This document shows positions 1 through 13,194 of a DNA stretch of 33,394 bases, in pieces. The DNA is from Guillardia theta CCMP2712. Its lineage: Eukaryota > Cryptophyceae > Pyrenomonadales > Geminigeraceae. The stretch lies in the NCBI RefSeq assembly GCF_000315625.1, contig NW_005434415.1, positions 8,137 to 41,530 on the forward strand, read 5' to 3'. Under the pieces are notes generated by a model. That model saw nothing but the letters and a program-made list of their open reading frames with translations, searched no databases and was not told the origin of the DNA. A program made the translations under genes and the position numbers. The first letter of the stretch is position 1. Each line of letters opens with the position of its first letter.

Positions 1-217
1 ACTGCACTGAATATGCGCACCCTCACGTCCATGCTATCGCGTGAGATTATTTTGACGGAAACGTTTGTAATGGTGCTGATGTTGATGATGACGACACCAA
101 CGAGAACGACAACGATGTTTGTTGATGGTTTTACGATGATGACGATTATGTTTGTTTGCATTTGTCGGAGTGCAGGCATTATGGCCTTCACTGACATGGT
201 TTTCCAGCTATTGTCTC

Positions 218-774
218 ATGGCAAAGAAAATGCTCAAGTGAGTCCCTGAGCCTGCTTTCTGCTCCCTTCTGCTTCTGCTCCTTCTTCTGCTTCTTCCTTC
301 TTTCTTCTTCGTCTTCTCCTCCTCCATTCTCCTTCTTCTCCTTCCCCTCCCCCGCCCCCTCCCCCTCCCCCTCTTCTGCCACTGCTGCTCCTGCTGCTGC
401 TCATCGTCCTTTTTCTCCTCCTCCGCTGACATCCTTGCCCAGATACTGCGAAAGTTACACCTGGACGAAACCCAAGTACCACGACGAGTCGCTGATCCTT
501 GGGAGCGACGAGATCCCATGGTGGAGGAGGCAAAACATGCAGAAGAAGCTGAGAGCGGAAAGTCGGCAGGTTCCTGGAGAAGGAGGCGAACAGCCCATGT
601 GAGGCTCTTGTTTCATTGTCTTGGACCTGACGAGCTTGCAGATGGTCTTTGAAGGATGTGAGACAGATCATGGCATCTTACCCGGACGATGTTGGGGTGC
701 AGAGAAGCAGAGAAAAACATGCGGGTGATGATTGTTGTGGTGATGGTGGTGGTGATGATGACGATGATGATGGA

Positions 775-808
<34 letters not shown>

Positions 809-2246
809 GTTGCGATGGAGAGAATGATGACCACAACGATAATGTCGTGGAATGAGGGTTTGTTGGTTTGCCTAGCCTTCAATGATTTTGCAATTCCACA
901 GAGTTTGTAAGGTCTCAAATCTTTTCTGGTATCAAAATTCCTGCCAAAGAGAAGCTATGGTTGGATCAGGTGAAACTCTTTCTTTGCCATCGTCATGTCA
1001 GCTTCATGTTCAATATCTCTCTTACCTCAACCTCTTCTCTCCTTCTCTCTCGTTTCTCCTCCCAGTATCCTCCCTCCCCCCACTCCACTTCTCCTCCCCC
1101 CAACCCCTTTTCTTCCTTTTCCTCCTTGGGCTCACTGCACCTGCAGTACGTGAAGGTCTTCCAAGAAGCACGAGACTCCTTCAAGAAACACTCTCTTCCG
1201 ACTTCTCCTCGTCCTCGCCGCCTTCCCGTCGAGCCGTTCCCGACCCACCTTGAGCGTGTCAGGGGGCTCAGGCTCAGCACCCAACTGCAAGAGGACGAGG
1301 ACAACTACCTTCACAGGAGAGCTGCTGCCCTGCTCGGGGTGAGCCTCTCCTGCATAGGTAGAGACATGGCACTTTCCTCTCCCTCGCCCCCTCCTCCCTC
1401 CCTCCCATTCCTCCTCGTTGTTCCCTCCTCTCCTCTCGCTCTCAATCTTGCGATGCCTGTCCCTGCTCTTCATCAGCTTCTTTTCCTTTCCCTTATCCCA
1501 CTGGCTCCCTTTTAGCCCTCCACTTACTCCCTCTCCCTCTCCCTGCTCCTCTCTTCCCCTCCCTTCCCCTCCCTCTCTCCTGCCTTGTCCAACCATCGTT
1601 TCATCCCTCTCCTCTGTCTCCATTCTCTCTTGACCTCCTTTTGCCTCCCTACTCGTTCAACTCCCTGCTTCCCCTCCTCCCTCCTCCCTCTCCCCTCGAC
1701 CCCTTCGTGCTCTGATCGCATACCAGATCACTGCTACGTGCCGATAGAAACAGAGATCTGGAAGAAACTCGGCAGCGTCTCGGATTTTCGCTACATCTCC
1801 ACGCAGGCGGCCAAAGACATCCTGCGGGACATGGACGGGAAGTAACGCAGATATCTCACCCTGCCCTCCACGACTCCCCGCGCCACCCATCGTGTTCTTG
1901 TTCGTTGCAGGAGTTGTAAATGTGCTGACTTGGCCTTGTTTTATTACCACATGTGAATGATGTAACCCTTGATAAACGCTCAAGTTCAACTCCGTTCCTT
2001 GTCCTGCTGCCAATGGTCCTGTGCCGCGCTAGATTTAATCCCCTTCGTATGAGACGCTTCTTTGAGCAAGATTCGTCCACCCCTTATGCTCGATCTGTTT
2101 TCCAATGTAGATGGCATGTAGTCAGCGGCGAACCCATCACCATCCCCGACGAGCAGATTTCTCGTCACGATCGGCGGGCAGTGGCCATCCTACACGGGGA
2201 TGTGGTTAGAGGGAGCGCAGACGAGAGACGAGAGACGAGAGACTGA
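218..2246 (+). CDS. Unrecognised multi-exon protein, about 216 aa
   Basis: I rebuilt this gene from splice sites whose phases agree at every junction: exons 218-237, 443-569, 1147-1357, 1727-1841, 1911-1952 and 2111-2246. The predicted protein starts MAKKMLKYCESYTWTKPKYH, is basic in its first half, and includes IETEIWKKLGSVSDFRYIST and GEPITIPDEQISRHDRRAV. I see no signal peptide or membrane segment. The introns are pyrimidine-rich, and the third (1358-1726) is almost wholly CT. The ATG at 218 is the first in frame in exon 1, but an exon further upstream is possible. The last 15 or so codons (after 2200) are low-complexity, so the true 3' end may be a further exon past a donor near 2195. I do not recognise the family. 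The regular exon frames make a real gene likely; the function is unknown. Confidence 0.55.
238..442 (+). other. Intron 1 of the 218-2246 gene, CT-rich
   Basis: It begins with a perfect GTGAGT donor and ends TTGCCCAG. Almost the whole body is pyrimidine on the plus strand. The Arg/Glu-rich reading frames on the minus strand here are artefacts of that composition. Confidence 0.5.
760..812. repeat. (GAT)n microsatellite
   Basis: A run of GATGATGAT units lies inside the second intron (570-1146) of the first gene. It produces poly-Asp or poly-Met shadow frames on the plus strand and poly-Ile on the minus strand. Confidence 0.85.
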
Positions 2247-2338
2247 GAGCGCGAGGAGTTCAGTCAGTCAGTCTCCTCAGCTCATGTACGTCTGCTCGGA
2301 TCTGTTCAAACTTTCTTCACCTCCCAGCTTACCTTCTG

Positions 2339-2384
2339 CACTCCTCCTCCTCCTCCTCCTCCTCCTCCTCCTCCTCCTCCTCTT
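2339..2384. repeat. (CTC)n microsatellite
   Basis: About 14 consecutive CTC units. It follows a short GAGAC-rich stretch (2218-2248) with an imperfect repeat of ACGAGAG. Together they mark the loss of coding signal after the first gene. Confidence 0.85.
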
Positions 2385-2439
2385 CATTCGGCGCGCATGT
2401 CCGGACGTTTCGGAGAGCCCCCTGGGACCTCGAGATGCA

Positions 2440-3310
2440 GGTGGTCACTTTACTACCACCGTCACCGGAGGAAAGGGGCCGGGGTGACCCACCCCATCCT
2501 TGATTTCCTTTAACAGGGAAATAAGGGGGTGGTAATCACCGTCCCTCTTAAAAGGAGGCCTGTGACATCGGAGCAACCACTACAACAGTTTTAAGAATTT
2601 TGAAATGACATGTTTTCGAGTTCAAACCCGGATCCAGTCAGAATAGGATGACCTCACCCCTTTAGGACTGCATCTGTGTTGAAGTACCCGTACAAATACA
2701 CTATAAAGTACCGGTAACTTATTTTCCGCACAGAACCCTACCTACCTACTATTTGCAGGTCAGTGACTTTTTTTGGGGCATCATGATTGTCTTACCCTGA
2801 CCCCTATGTTTTACCTTGGATATCAGGGTAGGGGTGGGGTAGTATATGTGTCGGTCGGTGGTTCCCATACACAAGGGTGGTGGGACAGCCAATTTTTGAG
2901 TTTTTAGGTGCGGGCAGTCTTATGGTTGGGGTAGGTAGTATCATGGGGGTAGTAGGGTAGTTCAACATATCAGAATAATCCTTTTGCGGGGGTAGTAGCA
3001 AAATACAAACGCAGAATGATAAGGTGGGGTAGTATGTCTTAAAAAGTCGAATCTTGTAGCAAGTTTTAGCAGGGTAGGGTACCATCCCAGGATACAAGGC
3101 AGCGAGGGAAGAAGAAATGTTGGTTTGCACAGGCAACGGGAGGAAGCGATGGTGGAGGCAGACGAAAGAGGAAGAAGATGAGGGAGATGACGTAACCATC
3201 GATGTAAAGGAGGAGGAGGAGGTAGGAGGTAGGAGGTAGGAGGTAGGAGGTAGGAGGTAGGAGACCATCGATGGTATAGTGTAACCGAACCACGGAAAGA
3301 ACACTCCAGG
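2440..3310. repeat. G-rich dispersed repeat zone (GGGTAGGG family)
   Basis: I see no credible gene from about 2250 to 3700. The stretch 2815-3090 is rich in GGGGTAGTA and GGGTAGGG words, including GCAGGGTAGGGTACCATCCC near 3068. The word GGGTAGGGTACCAT recurs near 7860, and related text occurs at 7.4-8.3 kb and 14.5-14.85 kb. At 3218-3263 the 7-mer GGAGGTA is repeated about six times in tandem. Reading frames here are proline/serine low-complexity and not coding. Whether this is a decayed mobile element or a composition-driven satellite cannot be told from the text alone. Confidence 0.45.
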
Positions 3311-3723
3311 ACGAAAGGAGGGCAGGCTGAAAGAGTGGTTTGTTCGCTTGCGCACGAGCAATATGCGTTTTGAGGTGACTCAATAACGGTGCAAGCTATC
3401 TCGAAAACAAGGAAAATCACAGAAGCGATTCAAATGCCTGATGTAAATGACAGTTGTACCTCAGTGACACTTGGAGTGCTATCGAACAGAGAAGACGTGA
3501 AGAACGGGGACAGAGTTGTTTGAAAATAGCCTGTCATTTCCTCCATTGAACTTTTCAAGCAGATAGAGATCATGTGTTAGATCTTTGATAGATGTGATTA
3601 ATGACATAGCGGTGCGATGGTTGTGAAGGGATGAGTAGGATGATTACTTGCTTTTGAAAGGCATCAGTCGACATCGATTGCTCCTTACTGATCCCTTGTT
3701 GCAGCAGATTCACTGCAGTCCAG

Positions 3724-4608
3724 ATGATTCGATCCTGCAGTCTTGGTGATCTGTCCAAGTTGCAGGATGACACGGCCAATGATAAGAAGGATCTAAAGAT
3801 ATTCGATCAATCTCGTGCCGGGGACCTCAGCCATGACAAGAACTTTGCCGTTGACGAGAGCTTGAGGCATGGAGGCCGGACTGATCTCAACATCTTGAAT
3901 AGTTGGATGGGAAAGCAGGACGCTGATATCAATCAGATGAGGAGCTGGATACAGAACTCTCTTTTATCGTACTCATCCCCCGGGACGTCTCCTCGACAGT
4001 ACAAGATTCCTACTTCCCCTCCTGCTGATCGCAACACAAATCGTGACATTGGGGCAGCAGAGATCAGTCCCAAGTCCTCGGATGCGCTGCCAAGGCTCAA
4101 TCTAGAAGCAGCCAAGCCGTCTCAGGACTTCAAGGGATACTTCGAGCTGAGAGAATGCTTCGGGTCGAAGAGCGGCATGCTGGTCATGCTGACTATCGAC
4201 GGGAGGGGTTTGCTGTCAATCTTTGGCGGAAGAGACTTCAAGAAGGAGATGGGGAAGTTCTTGCTGCGAGAGACGGTCATTTCAGCCTTTTTCGAGCACA
4301 CAGATTGCTTCGCCTTGGGGACCAAGGAGATCGAGGAAAGTCGGATACACATAATCGACGAAGAGGTTATCTACATCTTCGCTGAGAACGAAGAGGTCAG
4401 AAATCAGTGGATATCCATCCTCCACTCCTACGGGGCACATGCCAACTCCAACGCCATGTTTCTGGCTCGTTCGCAACAGCAACGCAAGTGCCCTGACTCC
4501 CCGAGGGAGTCGGATAAAGCAAGCAAAGCCCGCTCGGCGCCGTCAGGAATTCCCATGATGTGCCGAGATGTACAGGGACACTCCTGGCAAGGTGAAGAGC
4601 AGCGATGA
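3724..4608 (+). CDS. PH-domain (pleckstrin homology-like) protein, 294 aa
   Basis: One open exon encodes 294 residues. The first 130 are polar and Ser/Pro-rich with no clear fold. Residues about 133-240 fit a PH domain: a first strand starting FKGYFELRE, then MLVMLTIDGRGLLSIFGG, a middle with FFEHTDCFALGT, and the closing helix NEEVRNQWISILHSYG with the near-invariant PH tryptophan. PH domains bind phosphoinositides or proteins and recruit the carrier to membranes; ligand choice cannot be read here. The tail (240-294) is Ser/Arg/Gln-rich. The ATG follows a CAG three bases upstream (TCCAGATG), so an upstream exon cannot be excluded. The gene is convergent with enolase, 146 bp away. Confidence 0.72.
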   Translation: MIRSCSLGDLSKLQDDTANDKKDLKIFDQSRAGDLSHDKNFAVDESLRHGGRTDLNILNSWMGKQDADINQMRSWIQNSLLSYSSPGTSPRQYKIPTSPPADRNTNRDIGAAEISPKSSDALPRLNLEAAKPSQDFKGYFELRECFGSKSGMLVMLTIDGRGLLSIFGGRDFKKEMGKFLLRETVISAFFEHTDCFALGTKEIEESRIHIIDEEVIYIFAENEEVRNQWISILHSYGAHANSNAMFLARSQQQRKCPDSPRESDKASKARSAPSGIPMMCRDVQGHSWQGEEQR

Positions 4609-4754
4609 TCTATGAGATTTTGAGTGTTGACACTTTTGTTGGATAGAAGCTTCCGTTGGACTGCTGAGCCACAAGCAAGTTTAACTTCGTATCTTGTGCA
4701 CATAACCCCGAATAATCATCAAAGAGTAAAGATGCTGAAGAAGTCAGGCACGAA

Positions 4755-6790
<2,036 letters not shown>

Positions 6791-7420
6791 TGCCGAAAAC
6801 TGGAAATGCATCAGACTGCAGGAGGATACAGCTATGTTGGGGCTTAACCTGAGACTTAGCGAGCGGCGCAAGCCGAGAGGGAGCGAAGGAAGTTCGCAAT
6901 GGAGAGAAGGGCTGGCAAAAAAGAAAATTCAGTATTGTCATCCTTAAAATGGATCTGGCAAGATGCAGCATCTCAGAGTCATTCACAGAACTCAGATGCA
7001 AGACAACTTTTGCTCTGTTTCTCTTCTTCTCAAAGAATACCCATCTTTGCTTAGAAAGCAGAGCAAATTGACAGGATCGGACAACACACAAAAACACCAA
7101 GGTAACAATTACGGTCGTTTCATGTCACACATGTTTTGAAATCGGCTTCAGCACTACATGAAAGCGCAAGGATCGTGGGTGCAGCTCATCGTATTACGAG
7201 CACCTTGTCTTGCTTATGCGTGCCGAACAGAGAACAAAATCATGAGAACAGTATGTACAGATCAAGGAGACATGAAAGAATTGAAGTCTTCACAAAACAA
7301 TGCCGAGAACGTTGCAAGCTATCACATCGAACCTGCATGTTGGCCGTAGCCGTTGCCAGCATGGCGAGGAACACCGTCGCCGGAGCGCGCATGTCGGCTG
7401 TGGGATGTGTTGGGAGGGGG
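6791..7420. other. Upstream region of enolase; no gene seen
   Basis: This holds the likely promoter and 5' UTR of the minus-strand enolase gene. The open frames across it (for example 6468-7100 on the minus strand) are enolase exons joined to introns and leader sequence. I see no second gene, RNA gene or clear TATA element. Confidence 0.5.
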
Positions 7421-8270
7421 GGGGTTGTTGATAAGAGACGGTGGGTACGGTACTCCCAAATCGATGGTGGGGTGATAATTCAAACCTATGGGGTAGTAGT
7501 AAATAGTTTTCTCTGTAGAGGGTCAATTCATTTATTTGAAAAATTCTGTTTAACATTTTGGAAAACTTTAAGCGTGATAAGTTGAACTATATATAAAGAT
7601 TATTGAAAACTAGCCATGTAAACTTGCTTCACTTGCTCAAACTCCGGTGAATAGGTCATCAGTACATTCGATGGGTAGGGTGTACACCAATTTTCCCAGT
7701 GGGGGTCGGGGTCGATAATTACACCGGTGCTTTGACCTCAAACTTGGGGGTAGTCAACGGTAGGGGTGGAGGGGTCGTATTGGGCACACTGGGGCGCAAG
7801 CGGAATCCGCTAAGGGAAACAGGGGGTGGAAGAAAAAGAAGGGTGAGTATGTACTGTGGGGTAGGGTACCATTTGCTTTTCAAAGGGGTGGCCAATCCGA
7901 GAGAGATAAGATTGGATCGTAAGATCACAATGATCTAAGTCAGGTACTGATATAATACTGCCATGCTTGCAGGATCAATGATATTCGGTTCCAGGGCCCA
8001 CCCAAAAGGGAAGGAGGCATTCTGTGTGGTAGGGTACTATGTTTTAACAAGGTAGGGGTGGTAGCAGGGGTGTAGAGAGAGACTTCTTCGGCTGGCCAGG
8101 GAATATGGTCGTTGACCCTAAATGAAGTTAAAAGGTCTCTGAGGGTAAGGGGATACATGAATTTATATATAGTCTCTACTATATAAATTATATACCTGGA
8201 GGGTAGGGCAATGCGACTTGGATGATTGGGTCAACTGTCCTGTGGTGTGCCCCTTTTGAGCAGGGGTGTA
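7420..8270. repeat. G-rich dispersed repeat zone, second copy
   Basis: Runs such as GGGTAGGGTGTACACC (7676), GGGGTAGGGTACCATTTG (7858), GTGGTAGGGTACTATG (8027) and GAGGGTAGGGCAATGC (8201) match the vocabulary of 2.8-3.1 kb and 14.5-14.85 kb. Between them lie AT-rich patches such as 8160-8200 (TATATATAGTCTC) and 8280-8340. There is no plausible coding frame. It ends against the GC-rich island that starts near 8400. Confidence 0.45.
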
Positions 8271-8399
8271 CAAGGTTTGAATATTTCAAACTTAGATTCA
8301 ATTATATGAAATATTTTAACCAAACAGTCGAGTAAGTTTGATTCCTTCCCTGTAATTGTGAAGACTGGAAACCCCGACCGAAAATTAAATCGATTTGTG

Positions 8400-9790
8400 A
8401 CCACGTGTCCCTATGCCTCTCGGGAGGAACATCATCATTTGCCCGCATCCCCCCCGGCTGGCCGCGCCAAGACAAACCGTGAACTTGCAGCGTCAGTGAC
8501 CCGCGCCGGCGGTCCGACTCGTTCAGTGAATGTCCGACTCCGATCCGATCCCGGCCCAAGTAACCTGGTCCGGGGCGGGGCCCAGTGACCGCCGGGTCGC
8601 TTCTCACTGTGTGACTAGTGACAGTGTGAGTGACCCGGGGCCGGGGCCCGGCGGACGGGCGGACAAAACGGTAACGGCAGGCACTGAGTGCAGTGCAGCC
8701 TGACCGTGACAATCACATTGACCGGGCCTTACAAGTGGCATGCGGCAACACAGTGACAAGACACCGCGTCGTTTGTCCAATTTCCGAACCGTGTGCTGTT
8801 CCGCCGAGCTGTGACTACGGTAAGCCTTACTAGGCTACGCGCGGCCCAACGGGCCCGGCGTCCGACTCAAGCCGGGCTGATGACTCCCGTCAGCCCACCA
8901 ACCGTTGAACCGGTGACCTTGAACCGTTCAACGGCCCGGTGATCGGCGGACATGGCCTGGGGCTGGAGCAGCCTGTGTGGCAGACTCGCCGGCGGCCTCA
9001 CTGAGGCGGGGCCGCTACGGTCCGCCGTGACAGGGTGCGCCGACCGGACTCCTCGTGACTCGATGCACATTGAATGAGTCCGCCGCGGCCGAGCCGGGAG
9101 TCGGACTCCGGCGGTGACTGGGCGCCCCGGCCCGGCCGGGCGCCTCGCGGCGGCCCGGCGGGGCCCGGCCGGGCCCCGGGGGGCGGCGGCGGGCCCGGCC
9201 CGCCGCCCTGACTCGCAGTGAGTCACCGTCACCCGAGCTCGGAGCGGCCGGGCTGAGGCGCCGCGGCCGGGCCGCCGCCGGGCCGCGCCCGCTGAGTCCG
9301 GGAGTGCCTGGCACCCGCCGCCGTGCCGTTGAAGTCAGTGTGATGGCCGGGAGCGGCGGGCGTATGCCAGGGCCGTGCCAGTCAAATCACTAAGCCCCGA
9401 TACAGTCTATCTCTCATGTGCTCCTCAATTCTGGTTTCAAGTTTTGTGTGCATTAAACTTGGTCTTATGCAAAAACTGTCTTGTTACAACTAAGGTCGAC
9501 TCGCGCGGATGTGATATCTGCGTGGCTTTGGACCGTAGTACAAGTCTAACAAACTTGTATTCCGTTGAGTTGCAGTACGGTACTACGTGACCGTGCGGTA
9601 AGGGCTGCCCGCTGCCTCCAGAGACTCTGAGAGTCCGAGCGCTGCGACCGTCGGACGGTCCGATCAGTGACTCGGACCGGCCGGACTCCAGGCCGCCGGC
9701 CCACTGCCGTGATCGGACGGCGGGCCCGGCCGGCGAGCCTCGGAGGTTACTAATCTCGCCGGTAACTTGTCTGGTGTCAAATGTGATCCG
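8400..9790. repeat. GC-rich island 1 (CCGG/GTGAC/GACTC-rich), non-coding
   Basis: This stretch is far more GC-rich than the genes, with dense CCGG, GGCCCGG, GTGAC and GACTC words and runs such as 9120-9200 that are nearly all G and C. An internal segment (9380-9600) returns to ordinary composition. Frames give Arg/Pro/Gly-rich translations on both strands and no recognisable protein. The same vocabulary defines islands at 13.69-14.53 kb and 28.34-29.02 kb, so I treat the three as one repeat class. Their nature is unknown. Confidence 0.5.
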
Positions 9791-9922
9791 GGAGTCGGGG
9801 GCGGGTTGATTTCATTGAAAGAATACTTAAACATGTCTCCTGTTGTGACAATGTGCCTCAGCCTTGAGGCACGAGTGAATCAGTCACAAGGGCGTCGTCA
9901 TGGCAGGGTCATGACTCATCAG

Positions 9923-11603
9923 TCACTTGCGGGCGGCCTGAGAGAGGGTCGGAGGAAAGATGGGGGCAGAGACAAACAGATAGTTCTCTGAGGGCTGGGC
10001 CGAGCATGTCTGAGAGGAGCGAGAAGAAAACCTAATCATCCGACAGCTCTGCACACTCCCAGAACGCGGAGACCTGGGGAACCCGCGTGAAACCAGGTCA
10101 GACAGGAAGAAGGAATCAGGTGGGCAGCAGCTCAGCACAGGGAGAAAGGAGCCACAGGGAGAGACAGAAGGCTGATCGCTCAAGGAAAGGAGGTGGGCAG
10201 AGTGACAAAATTGCAATACCTTGGCGACTTCGCCTTTCATCTCCTCGACTATCTCTGCCATCCCACTGGAACAAGGCAGGCAGTCAGGATGGGCTCTGCA
10301 AGACGCACAGCAAGGCATCTAGTATCACCCCGTCTCGCCCTTGTCGCAAAGCTCCAGAAGGCGACCCAGCAACCTGCACAACAGGCTGAGCGCTCGGGCG
10401 CAGCAGCTTGGAAGAAGCTGACTTCATCAAAACAGAGGCTCCGATCGTCTCAGAAGCATCCTTTAGCTGCAGAGATAAATAAGCCTGGAAGATTTTCCCA
10501 CACGCCTCCCCCTTCCGCACCTGCTGTGCACTGGTTTGCACTCCACCCACGTCATTATCTGCCAGCGCGCTTTCCAAAGCTTGCAGCTGAAGAATTCCTT
10601 GTCAGCCTCACATGAGACGGAGAGTTGAAAGAGGTGCGGCATCAAAGTCGTTTGAGACCAGCAGAAGTTGATCATGAGAAGGTGTGCATAGTCATCTCAG
10701 TGAGGATGGAGGAGACGAGACCGCCAATCGGAAGCATAGTTGAGAGATTACTGGTTCGCAAGGGTCCTCATGACCGAGCCATAGAACACTAGCATAGACT
10801 TTGCAAGGAGCAGCAAGCAAGAAGTCTGAGCAATCAGGGAATATTACCTGCTCCGGGACAACATCCTTGGCCATCTCTTTCGCGATTTCAAGAAAGAGCT
10901 CCTGAAATACAATGTCACGTGTTGCAGAACATGTGCAGTCATCCTCCATACTTGATCGTCCGAACATCTCTCCAGTGCAGAGTTCATTGCGCTCTCATGA
11001 TCTTGCCAGTACTCCAAACAGACCCTACAAGGTTGCCTCAGAGCCGGAAAGATGCAGACGATGTTTCTCCCACTTGAGAGATTCCTCCATGTTGTCAACA
11101 AGTTCTTGCGCGTTCTCAGTTGACCCTGCATACAAACCAAGTGAGACAAGCTGACAGCGAGACAGACAGACTTCTTTACTCAACCTGTTCTTACGAGATC
11201 ATCGAGCGCCTTGGCCGCCTTTCAGACAAAGCTTAGACCCAGTATCCCCAGGGCTAGAGCCCCGAGGCACTTGTACCTTGCTCAGCGAGTCGAACCCGAT
11301 CGTTGCGCTGGCACCTTTGATGGAGTGCGCATGAAAATGAGCTGTCTGCGAATCTCCCTCCTTTGTTTCAAAGTGACATCTCTTCCTCTCACGAAGAAGC
11401 TGCATGCTCACCGAGACAGCCTTCCTGATCATCGGCATCTGCTCCGCTTCCGCCTTGGTCAAAGTCTCGCTGACAACCTAACCACTGTATATAAGATGCG
11501 GCATAGCATGCGTCGCTGAAGGACATCCGACCTGATTCAAGAGCTCCATGCTTCCACTGCATCTCTCCAGGGCAGTAGCCAGGTCCACTTCAACAGGCGA
11601 CAT
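9923..11603 (-). CDS. Histidine-phosphotransfer (HPt) protein with two HPt modules, second degenerate
   Basis: HPt proteins relay phosphate from a sensor kinase to a response regulator through one histidine. Supported exons (minus): 11603-11532, 11465-11412, 11345-11277, 11218-11185, 11125-11074, 11024-10952, 10901-10848. These give 136 aa in continuous phase. The first HPt has ALERCSGSMELLNQ, then the acceptor helix AHSIKGASATIGFDSL, then AAKALDDLVRTGG. A second module starts at SALERCSDDQELFLEIAKEM. It continues in exons near 10586-10521 (ALESALADNDVGGVQTSAQQ), 10466-10365 (LKDASETIGASVLMKSASSK) and 10265-10220 (MAEIVEEMKGEVAK), with a probable end at 9923. The phospho-histidine is replaced by Gln in this module. 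Exon joins between 10847 and 10587, and at the 3' end, are unresolved. An exon upstream of 11603 is possible. Confidence 0.75.
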
Positions 11604-11644
11604 CCCCCTTCCTTGTTCCGAAATTATCTGCCTGAGGAGTCTCC

Positions 11645-11773
11645 ATAAGATTTTTCACAAGGAAACAACAAGTGTTGAATCATGTTCATAAGATCTTTCA
11701 CATGGAAACATCAAGCTTTGAATCACATTCGTGAGATCTTTCACATGGAAACATCAAGTTTTGAATCATGTAC
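11645..11773. repeat. Three tandem copies of a 43-nt repeat
   Basis: Copies begin near 11645, 11688 and 11731. Each follows the pattern AGATCTTTCACATGGAAACA, then TCAAG(C/T)TTTGAATCA. The first copy is diverged (AGATTTTTCACAAGG). They lie 40 bp upstream of the first ATG of the HPt gene, in its likely promoter or leader. Confidence 0.85.
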
Positions 11774-13194
11774 TTGGGGCTCTAAAGGTTCTCGAGCACT
11801 GAGTCAAGAACAACCACGAGATGCTCAAAAGCAGTCATTTTAAGACTGTTGGAGGAGGGGAAAGGTTGATGCTGAAGGAAACATGCCGCAAACAAACCAA
11901 AAGCAACTTTGATCAGCTACATGAAGTTTGATCTAACTTTCTCTTTGAACCTCCCTCTATGGAGCGTGCTTCCAGCAAAGAACCTTCATCAACGTTTTCT
12001 CTCATCTCCATTATGGCCGCCAATTATCACTCACACAGAACATGGGCCCTCAATCGAGCCATCCTACAAGCCCAGTCATGTAACCTAGTTCCTCAAAGAT
12101 GTCTTGACGACTGAAGGAGGTGCCCGAGAGAAGGGGATGGTGGGAGGGATGGGCGATAGGCATCCCAGCCGCCTCCATAGCCGGACAGCGCGGGCGGGTC
12201 ACGCGGGTGGGAGGAATGTTGTACCAGTAAAACCTTGTTTTATTTTAAAATCAAAATCTACATTTAATATCTAGGACAGTTTTAAACAGTGTTACTGTTA
12301 CGGAATACATAAGAGGTTTTGAGTAAATAAAAATATATTTACAAGATTCTTCCGTAGAAAGCATGAATCACTACCAGGCATTGGAATGATATATGTTCAT
12401 ATTCTGTTACAAATCCTAAAACATTAAAATTCCAGAATAGTTTTTAAACTTAAACGAGCCATGGCGGTGAGGCCATGAAAGGGTGGGGTACTCACAGGTG
12501 GTTTGGAGGGTACGCATCTCAGGGGTCTTTTAACCACCATGGCCTTCAATCAGGTAACCATCCAAAGGATTTCAGGTCGGATCTCACAAGGGGTATTTTT
12601 GACCTGAAAAATACCGGTGGTATGACAAGGGATCTCCTTGGAAGGGGGTGGGGGTGGGTGATAAAACAAGTTCAACTTTTGATCTCTTCCCCACTGCCCC
12701 CCTTATGCCTCCTACAGATGCCAGCCCGCCTCACCCCTTCATTTTACTACTGTCTGCGGAGTGGCAATTACCCGTCCGATCCTTGATCAATGTATGGGTA
12801 CCTGCCGTTACTTGACGGTTGAAATGAAAAAACCATAAAAGCCTGGATCTATCCAGTTCAGAAGTACCTCGACAAGAGACCTCAGTCTATGATGTGATCT
12901 ATGGAGTTGTCTCGTTCATTCAGTGCGCGAGCCACAATCAGCGGGATGAAACACAAGTGTGTTCCCTACCTTCTAACTCTTTGAGTTCTCCGATCCACGT
13001 GGTTGTGGAGGGAAGTTGTGTGAAATGCAAGAAGGCTCTGTGATGAAAGTTTATACAGCAACTGTACACGATTCAATCTATCCAATACGGTGTAGAGCAG
13101 CTTTTAAACAAAGCAAACGACTGATACGATCTTGTCGATCACTACAAAGAAATATATACAAGTTTTTGAAAAAGCATCGGATGATCGATGATTC
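11774..13194. other. Region without a supported gene
   Basis: 11774-12190 has ordinary composition and may be the HPt promoter or a lost upstream exon. 12230-12460 is AT-rich. 12470-12700 is G-rich (GGGTGGGGTACTCACAGG) and resembles the GGGTAGGG zones. The plus frame 13016-13204 is basic (FKQSKRLIRSCRSLQR) but has no recognisable motif or splice partners, so I do not call it. Confidence 0.4.

Noticed and set aside
188-671. Overlapping minus-strand Arg/Glu-rich frames
   Set aside because: They lie opposite a CT-rich intron and phased exons of the plus-strand gene; composition alone explains them.
961-1721. Ser/Pro/Leu frames on plus and Glu/Arg frames on minus
   Set aside because: Most of the length is pyrimidine-rich intron. 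Only 1147-1357 has coding character, and it joins neighbours in phase.
8302-9314. Long Arg/Pro/Gly frames in GC island 1
   Set aside because: Extreme GC removes stop codons, and similar frames occur on both strands without motifs.
11645-11773. CRISPR-like array
   Set aside because: The repeats are contiguous with no unique spacers, and the genome is eukaryotic.
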